From a virus: a stretch of 36,829 bases of DNA. This document shows positions 33,698-36,829 of this stretch, one piece after another (positions within the stretch are counted from its first letter, which is position 1; the number at the start of each line of letters is the position of its first letter). Under the pieces are notes generated by a model. That model was given only the letters and a program-made list of their open reading frames with translations, was not told the DNA's origin and ran no database searches. A program made the translations under genes and the position numbers. The stretch lies in the IMG/VR virus record IMGVR_UViG_3300032268_000161, positions 1-36,829 of that record; one strand, written 5' to 3'.

Positions 33698-33715
33698 TTG
33701 TGGATATATCCACAA
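33698..33715. repeat. 18-bp perfect palindrome of two box motifs
   Basis: TTGTGGATATATCCACAA is its own reverse complement; it consists of two DnaA-box-like motifs head to head without a spacer. It directly follows the first 28-bp repeat. Confidence 0.9.
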
Positions 33716-33749
33716 GTATTGGGCGCGAAACACCAGGGCGTTTTACACA

Positions 33750-33777
33750 TGGCCGGCGGGCGCGTAGCTTGTGGACA
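33750..33777. repeat. 28-bp direct repeat, copy 2
   Basis: Exact second copy of the repeat at 33,670. A degenerate third copy (GGCGGCGCGGGCGCGATAGCT) starts near 33,837 and again leads into GTGGACA motifs. Confidence 0.9.
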
Positions 33778-33970
33778 ATATGGACATGGTGTTTTTAAAT
33801 TGTCCAAATTGTCCACAAATATTCTGGTTTGAACTGGCGGCGCGGGCGCGATAGCTGCACAACGTGGACAATATGGACATTGTGGACACCCCCTGTTTAG
33901 TCGCTGGCTTATAACATTGCGCGGCGGTAACCATATAAATATACAAATCCATAGAATAGGTTAATTAGAA

Positions 33971-34077
33971 TTGTCCACAATATCCACAACCAAGCTGGCT
34001 TTGGCTCTCATAGCATATTGGCATTGTCCACAACACTATCCACAACCAGCCCACAACCGCCGCCAAATTGTCCACAA
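33971..34077 (+). other. Cluster of five same-strand DnaA-box-like motifs
   Basis: TTGTCCACAA at 33,971, 34,024 and 34,068, and TATCCACAA at 33,981 and 34,037, all in the same direction, lie within 107 bp just before an AT-rich segment. Adjacent boxes at 33,971-33,989 are directly joined. Confidence 0.75.
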
Positions 34078-34107
34078 AATTATTTTTATCTTTTTTGCAT
34101 TTATCGC

Positions 34108-34136
34108 TTGCATTGTGTAAAAGAATCGTTTACAGT
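34108..34136 (+). promoter_or_regulatory. Possible early promoter
   Basis: TTGCAT (34108-34113) and TACAGT (34131-34136) are separated by 17 bases, ahead of the rightward early cluster. Matches to the sigma-70 hexamers are only partial, so this is a candidate resting mainly on its spacing and location next to the box array. Confidence 0.35.
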
Positions 34137-34143
34137 TCTAAAT

Positions 34144-34165
34144 AACGGCAGCCCATCGCCGTTTT
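34144..34165 (+). terminator. Leader hairpin with short T-run (possible attenuator)
   Basis: AACGGC (34144-34149) pairs with GCCGTT (34158-34163) around eight bases and ends in TTTT. It lies between the candidate promoter and the first early gene, so it could act as an attenuator. Confidence 0.4.
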
Positions 34166-34198
34166 AATCCACTAAACTACACGAAAGGCAACACCAAA

Positions 34199-34339
34199 AT
34201 GACTCAAAACCAATTTATATACCTATGCAACGAAAGCAATATAGAGCCCGCGTTAGCTCTCGAAAATGACAACATCGTGGCCGCGATCAAGGCTGGCGAC
34301 GTTGAGCTGGTTCAGTTTTTATTAGATAACGAGTTCTAA
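34199..34339 (+). CDS. Small early protein (46 aa)
   Basis: MTQNQFIYLCNESNIEPALA, then LENDNIVAAIKAGDVELVQF and LLDNEF. Helical and acidic, with an ankyrin-like I-K-A-G-D-V-E-L-V-Q-F-L-L stretch. GAAAGGCAACACCAAA precedes ATG 34199. It is the first gene of the early cluster, 29 bp before the clamp-like gene. Short proteins of this look (Q-F-I-x-L-C ... E-P-A-L-A-L-E) recur in phages; role unknown. Confidence 0.75.
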   Translation: MTQNQFIYLCNESNIEPALALENDNIVAAIKAGDVELVQFLLDNEF

Positions 34340-34368
34340 ACAATTCACTAAAGTAAGGTAAAAACATC

Positions 34369-35022
34369 ATGCAAAATCAATTTCACGTATCACAATCAAC
34401 CCTCGACGCCATGCTTTTATTAGCTGGTAAAAAGGATATTCGCTACTATTTAAACGGTTTAAACATCGAATGGAATAGCGAACTAACCCGCGTAATCGCT
34501 TGCGACGGCCACAAACTAGGTATTTTTCAGGCCGCCGCGCCCGACAATCGCGGCGCGGGTTCGATCACAATACCCCGCGACGCCATCGAATTATTACCAA
34601 AAAAAGCGGGTATTTTAACTTTTACGCAAGTAAGCGAAACCCATTGGATGATTGATTGCGGCAACGGCGCATTTAAGTTTGCGCCATGCGAATCTAAGTA
34701 CCCCGATTTTCGCCGCGTAGTTCACCCAATACAAACCGCCGGCACAAGCGGCCTGGCTGCTGGTTTTAATCTCGAATACTTAAACCAGTTCGAAAAATGC
34801 GGCAACTTGTTGGCTGGTTCTAAGTTACGCGTAGGCAACCGCTTACACCTGCACCATAACGGCGATGGCGCGGCCTTAGTGTTGCTGAATTGCGTTGATG
34901 GGTTCGCGGGCGTGGTAATGCCAATGCGTGATTCTGTTGGCAGCTCTGGCGCGTTATTCCCTGCCGAACTGGTTAGCGATCTAGCAGGGCAACCAGCAGC
35001 CGCCGAACCCGTAGCAGCCTAA
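34369..35022 (+). CDS. Reduced DnaN-type sliding clamp protein
   Basis: A 217-residue protein clearly related to bacterial beta clamp. IRYYLNG (24-30), CDGHKLG (45-51), ITIPRDAIEL (66-75) and YPDFRRV (111-117) match domain 2 of DnaN almost word for word. GFNLEYL (132-138) and VVMPMR (182-187) match the second half of domain 3, including the C-terminal MPMR that lines the client-binding cleft. Domain 1 and the first half of domain 3 are missing, and a 30-residue Ala/Pro tail is added. DnaN is about 366 residues. It may be a processivity clamp for the phage family A polymerase, or may interfere with the host clamp. AAGTAAGG lies upstream of ATG 34369. Confidence 0.85.
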   Translation: MQNQFHVSQSTLDAMLLLAGKKDIRYYLNGLNIEWNSELTRVIACDGHKLGIFQAAAPDNRGAGSITIPRDAIELLPKKAGILTFTQVSETHWMIDCGNGAFKFAPCESKYPDFRRVVHPIQTAGTSGLAAGFNLEYLNQFEKCGNLLAGSKLRVGNRLHLHHNGDGAALVLLNCVDGFAGVVMPMRDSVGSSGALFPAELVSDLAGQPAAAEPVAA

Positions 35023-35040
35023 TTTGTAGTGGATCGCGCC

Positions 35041-35062
35041 GCCGCCCCGCGTATTGGGCGGC
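35041..35062 (+). terminator. GC-rich hairpin after the clamp gene
   Basis: GCCGCCC (35041-35047) pairs with GGGCGGC (35056-35062) around an 8-base loop in the 70-bp gap after the clamp gene. It is followed by ACTTAATA, not a T-run, so it could be a weak terminator or a 3'-end stabiliser. Confidence 0.45.
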
Positions 35063-35092
35063 ACTTAATAAACTAAACGAAAGTAAACCAAA

Positions 35093-35413
35093 ATGAAAAC
35101 AACTGTAAACCTATACGATTTTCGCCGCGAATTCGCACAATGCCGGCCTGATAATTTTTCTTATGAGGGTTTAGCTCTGTTATTTGACTATATCGAAGAT
35201 CTTGAGCGCGATAGTGGCGAAGACTATGAACTTGATGTAATCGGCCTATGCTGTGAATGGTGCGAGGATACGCCGGAAAATATCGCAGCCAACTATTCGA
35301 TAGATATAGAAGACGACGGCAACGCCCTAGCTAACGTGCTAGATCATTTAAACGATGAAACGATGGTGGCCGGTGCAACTGACGCCGGCACAATCGTTTA
35401 CCTAGCATATTAA
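35093..35413 (+). CDS. Acidic conserved-type phage protein (106 aa)
   Basis: MKTTVNLYDFRREFAQCRPD, then NFSYEGLALLFDYIEDLERD, DVIGLCCEWCEDTPENIAAN and a C-terminal beta part ending GTIVYLAY. Very acidic, with four Cys in the centre and N-terminal region (LCCEWCE). Proteins with the V-N-L-Y-D-F-R ... F-S-Y-E-x-L-x-L-L-F-x-Y-x-E motif are seen in many proteobacterial phages; the role is not established, and strong acidity would suit a DNA mimic (inference). ATG 35093 follows GAAAGTAAACCAAA. Confidence 0.8.
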   Translation: MKTTVNLYDFRREFAQCRPDNFSYEGLALLFDYIEDLERDSGEDYELDVIGLCCEWCEDTPENIAANYSIDIEDDGNALANVLDHLNDETMVAGATDAGTIVYLAY

Positions 35414-35423
35414 GGGGCAAACC

Positions 35424-35507
35424 ATGAACCAACCAACGAAATGGGACATTTTGGGCGCGTGTATTTTTGGCGCGATCCTTGGCGCATATATTATTTTTAA
35501 CTTTTAA
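35424..35507 (+). CDS. Single-TM micropeptide (27 aa)
   Basis: MNQPTKWDILGACIFGAILG then AYIIFNF: one membrane helix with a short polar start. The initiation box TAAGGGGCAAACCATG uses the previous stop codon as part of the leader and recurs before the next gene. Too short for family recognition. Confidence 0.6.
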   Translation: MNQPTKWDILGACIFGAILGAYIIFNF

Positions 35508-35517
35508 GGGGCAAACT

Positions 35518-35712
35518 ATGGAATTGTACTTAGTGAAAAGTAGCGGCCAAGATGAATGGGGCGCGGAATATTGGGAAAATTTGGCCATTTACGACAATTT
35601 AAAAGCCGCCCGCCAATTTGCCGCTAAAGTTAAAAAGATGATCCGCGCCGAGGGTACTCAGGCCACAGAATCAGTTGAAATTGAAAACTTTACTTTACGA
35701 AAAGAGGCATGA
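35518..35712 (+). CDS. Small early protein (64 aa)
   Basis: MELYLVKSSGQDEWGAEYWE, then NLAIYDNLKAARQFAAKVKK and a beta/charged end. ATG 35518 is preceded by AAGGGGCAAACT. The beta-alpha-beta pattern resembles small phage proteins with a ferredoxin-like layout. Ends in an ATGA overlap with the next gene. Function unknown. Confidence 0.75.
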   Translation: MELYLVKSSGQDEWGAEYWENLAIYDNLKAARQFAAKVKKMIRAEGTQATESVEIENFTLRKEA

Positions 35713-35894
35713 AAATGATTCAATATTATATCAACGGGCGCCCGGTACCCCGGGCAATCGCCCGCCATCACCTAGCACAAGCTCGCCCGCATATTGATCT
35801 TAAAACCATCAATTCTATGCTTACATGGGCTAAAACTGACAGTAAAGCCGCCGCGCATTGCGCCGAATTTGGCGTTTCTATGGCAAAAATCTAA
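35709..35894 (+). CDS. Small early protein (61 aa)
   Basis: MKMIQYYINGRPVPRAIARH, then HLAQARPHIDLKTINSMLTW and a His/Ala end. ATG 35709 overlaps the previous stop (ATGA); a second ATG two codons on is possible. Basic N-terminal part and a helix-turn-helix-like arrangement hint at nucleic-acid binding, without proof. Confidence 0.65.
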   Translation: MKMIQYYINGRPVPRAIARHHLAQARPHIDLKTINSMLTWAKTDSKAAAHCAEFGVSMAKI

Positions 35895-35904
35895 AAGGGA
35901 AAAA

Positions 35905-36081
35905 ATGAACACTTATAAATTTACTTATGTTGCAAAGCAATATTTTGACGTAGATATTGAAGCGGCCAATTTAGACGACGCGCGCGACCAGTTTGAGAAC
36001 CTATTGGCCGACGACAAACTAGATTGGCAAAACCCCGACTATCTTGATTCTGATAGTTACTACGAGGAGATCACAGAATGA
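35905..36081 (+). CDS. Small acidic early protein (58 aa)
   Basis: MNTYKFTYVAKQYFDVDIEA, then ANLDDARDQFENLLADDKLD and a strongly acidic C-terminal part. The beta-beta-alpha layout (Y-x-F-T-Y-V-A ... D-V-D-I-E-A-x-N-x-D-D-A) is like DpnD/PcfM-type small proteins. AAAAGGGAAAAA precedes ATG 35905. Its stop overlaps the next start (ATGA). Function unknown. Confidence 0.75.
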   Translation: MNTYKFTYVAKQYFDVDIEAANLDDARDQFENLLADDKLDWQNPDYLDSDSYYEEITE

Positions 36082-36251
36082 ACCCGTTACCACTTACCCG
36101 CACCCATGAACAATCGTGGATTGAAACTATATGGCAAGCCGTCGATCTTGACGCGCTAGGCGACGAACAACGCGACGATTTTTGCACCGCTATGGCGTGG
36201 ATCTGTGAAGAATTGAACAACGCTGGCTGCACCATTGACGATCAATATTAA
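36078..36251 (+). CDS. Small acidic early protein (57 aa)
   Basis: MNPLPLTRTHEQSWIETIWQ, then AVDLDALGDEQRDDFCTAMA and WICEELNNAGCTIDDQY. Helical, acidic, with three Cys. ATG 36078 overlaps the previous stop. The TAA runs into the AGGGGCGATT ribosome binding site of the next gene. No family recognised. Confidence 0.7.
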   Translation: MNPLPLTRTHEQSWIETIWQAVDLDALGDEQRDDFCTAMAWICEELNNAGCTIDDQY

Positions 36252-36260
36252 GGGGCGATT

Positions 36261-36422
36261 ATGACTAGATACCAACTCCAACACGCCATTTTTAAGATGA
36301 CTATGCAGCTATACCCTAATTATCAGCATGACGCTGTTTATAAGCACCTGCAAAACCTTTGGAAACGCGACACTAAAACCATCGAAAAATACTATAAAAC
36401 CATGAAAGCGATAACAGAATGA
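36261..36422 (+). CDS. Small basic early protein (53 aa)
   Basis: MTRYQLQHAIFKMTMQLYPN, then YQHDAVYKHLQNLWKRDTKT and IEKYYKTMKAITE. Basic, Tyr/Lys-rich and helical. AAGGGGCGATT precedes ATG 36261; the stop overlaps the next ATG. Function unknown. Confidence 0.7.
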   Translation: MTRYQLQHAIFKMTMQLYPNYQHDAVYKHLQNLWKRDTKTIEKYYKTMKAITE

Positions 36423-36613
36423 ACACTTACCAAGTTTTTAGCGTAAATAATACGCTTATCAGCGCCCACGATAGCCCAAGCGCAGCCATTAAACACGCGC
36501 TGATCTATCAGCACGTCACCGGCCAACCCGCCCACGTTGAACAAGTACCAGACGCGGCGTACCAGGCCGCCGACGATCTAGCCGATTGGCAAGCGCAAAG
36601 GGGCGAACAATGA
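36419..36613 (+). CDS. Small early protein (64 aa)
   Basis: MNTYQVFSVNNTLISAHDSP, then SAAIKHALIYQHVTGQPAHV and an Asp/Ala-rich end. The N-terminal M-N-T-Y-x-x-F/Y and beta-alpha layout resemble the 58-residue protein at 35,905, so the two may be distant paralogues. ATGA overlaps at both ends. Confidence 0.7.
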   Translation: MNTYQVFSVNNTLISAHDSPSAAIKHALIYQHVTGQPAHVEQVPDAAYQAADDLADWQAQRGEQ

Positions 36614-36672
36614 TTATTGCAATATGCGCCGCGTTACTGGTGGCCTTACTAGCCCTTATCTTTAAACTATAA
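36610..36672 (+). CDS. Membrane micropeptide (20 aa)
   Basis: MIIAICAALLVALLALIFKL: an entirely hydrophobic helix ending in Lys-Leu. ATG 36610 overlaps the previous stop and lies behind GGGGCGAACA. Last gene of the early cluster. Very short, so called mainly from the overlap and the clean membrane helix. Confidence 0.5.
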   Translation: MIIAICAALLVALLALIFKL

Positions 36673-36688
36673 ACCCCGCCACGACGCT

Positions 36689-36716
36689 AAAAAGCCCCTC
36701 TACGGGGCTTTTTTAT
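36689..36716. terminator. Bidirectional terminator at the genome junction
   Basis: AGCCCC (36693-36698) and GGGGCT (36704-36709) form a stem with a five-base loop, flanked by an A-run on the left and a T-run on the right, so it can end both the rightward early cluster and, across the circle, the leftward replication operon that stops at position 10. Confidence 0.85.
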
Positions 36717-36829
36717 TATTTGACTAACACCATTTTGGGCGGCGGGTTCTCCTCTACCATGCGGCGCAAATCCGATTTACCATAATCGGCCAAATCAGGG
36801 GCGCAAAATATATGTTTCTTAGTATCAAA
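36707..36829. repeat. Terminal direct repeat, right copy
   Basis: Identical to bases 1-123. It repeats the last part of the primase-helicase gene, so the real genome is one unit shorter by this length. Confidence 0.9.

Larger units (their letters stand above)
33530..34198. promoter_or_regulatory. Divergent non-coding region: candidate origin and control region
   Basis: A 669-bp stretch without a credible gene, between the leftward late block and the rightward early cluster. At 33689-34077 it holds at least eleven copies of TTGTCCACAA or TATCCACAA or their complements. These differ by a single base from the bacterial DnaA box TTATCCACA. An AT-rich tract (about 33,927-33,970), a 28-bp direct repeat, an 18-bp palindrome and a leader hairpin are also present. 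This is the pattern of a replication origin with initiator boxes and an unwinding element. The part 33,530-33,660 holds only an A/T-rich tract and C-runs. Confidence 0.6.

Noticed and set aside
33743-33952. Minus-strand open frame of 69 codons inside the box array
   Set aside because: It contains the repeated MSILST segment that is simply the translation of the TTGTGGACA-type repeats, has no ribosome binding site, and overlaps the AT-rich tract; a by-product of the repeats.
33670-34077. Possible CRISPR-like array
   Set aside because: Only one 28-bp unit is repeated, the motifs are short and in both orientations, spacing is irregular, and no cas gene is present. DUF2800 resembles Cas4 but belongs to the phage recombination context.
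1-36829. Lysogeny or transposition functions, phage RNA polymerase, tRNA genes
   Set aside because: None found: no integrase, excisionase, CI/Cro-type repressor, transposase or single-subunit RNA polymerase among the coding regions, and no cloverleaf-like sequence noticed in the few non-coding gaps.

Overview
The window is one essentially complete, circularly closing genome of a tailed phage with a P22-like (short-tailed, podovirus) virion plan. The last 123 bases repeat the first 123 exactly, giving a unit of about 36,706 bp. Composition, gene content and coding style suggest a phage of a freshwater betaproteobacterium (Burkholderiales-type host), but the host is inference. I see no integrase, repressor, excisionase, phage RNA polymerase or tRNA gene, so a virulent lifestyle that depends on host transcription is the simplest reading.

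Layout. (1) Positions 10-6241, minus strand: replication operon, read right to left as a Cas4/AddB-like DUF2800 nuclease, a probable ssDNA-binding-type protein, a family A DNA polymerase with 3'-5' exonuclease, and a primase-helicase. (2) 6315-9313, plus strand, diverging from it: a VRR-NUC nuclease translationally coupled to an SNF2-type helicase, then a string of overlapping small genes. (3) 9308-33529, minus strand: one long late block. In transcription order it holds terminase small and large subunits, three small basic proteins, a GroES co-chaperonin, portal, a Dps-like helical protein, a beta-propeller fibre, small structural proteins, scaffold, P22-type coat protein, two decoration-like proteins, P22 gp4-like and gp10-like neck proteins, a tail fibre, a cupin-SET fusion, three ejection-type proteins, a lysis cassette (XhlA-like, 3-TM holin, GH108 endolysin), a calcineurin-like phosphoesterase and a SprT-like metalloprotease. 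(4) 33530-34198: the only long non-coding stretch, with at least eleven DnaA-box-like TTGTCCACAA/TATCCACAA motifs, a perfect 18-bp palindrome, a 28-bp direct repeat and an AT-rich tract; it lies between divergent gene blocks and is the best candidate for the replication origin and early control region. (5) 34199-36672, plus strand: early cluster of small genes led by a reduced DnaN-type sliding clamp, ending at a bidirectional terminator that faces the end of the replication operon.

How it works together. Host DnaA (or a phage initiator) may act at the 33.7-34.1 kb array; primase-helicase, family A polymerase and the small clamp would form the replisome; DUF2800, VRR-NUC and SNF2 proteins would process DNA ends or branched DNA. 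Late genes build a P22-like procapsid, whose coat family is known to need GroEL/GroES for folding, which gives a context for the phage GroES. Expression of capsid genes appears tuned by hairpins in each intergenic gap around the coat gene. The most unusual elements are the truncated clamp (domain 2 plus half of domain 3), the cupin-SET methyltransferase inside the virion block, the Dps-like protein next to portal, and the origin-like motif array.
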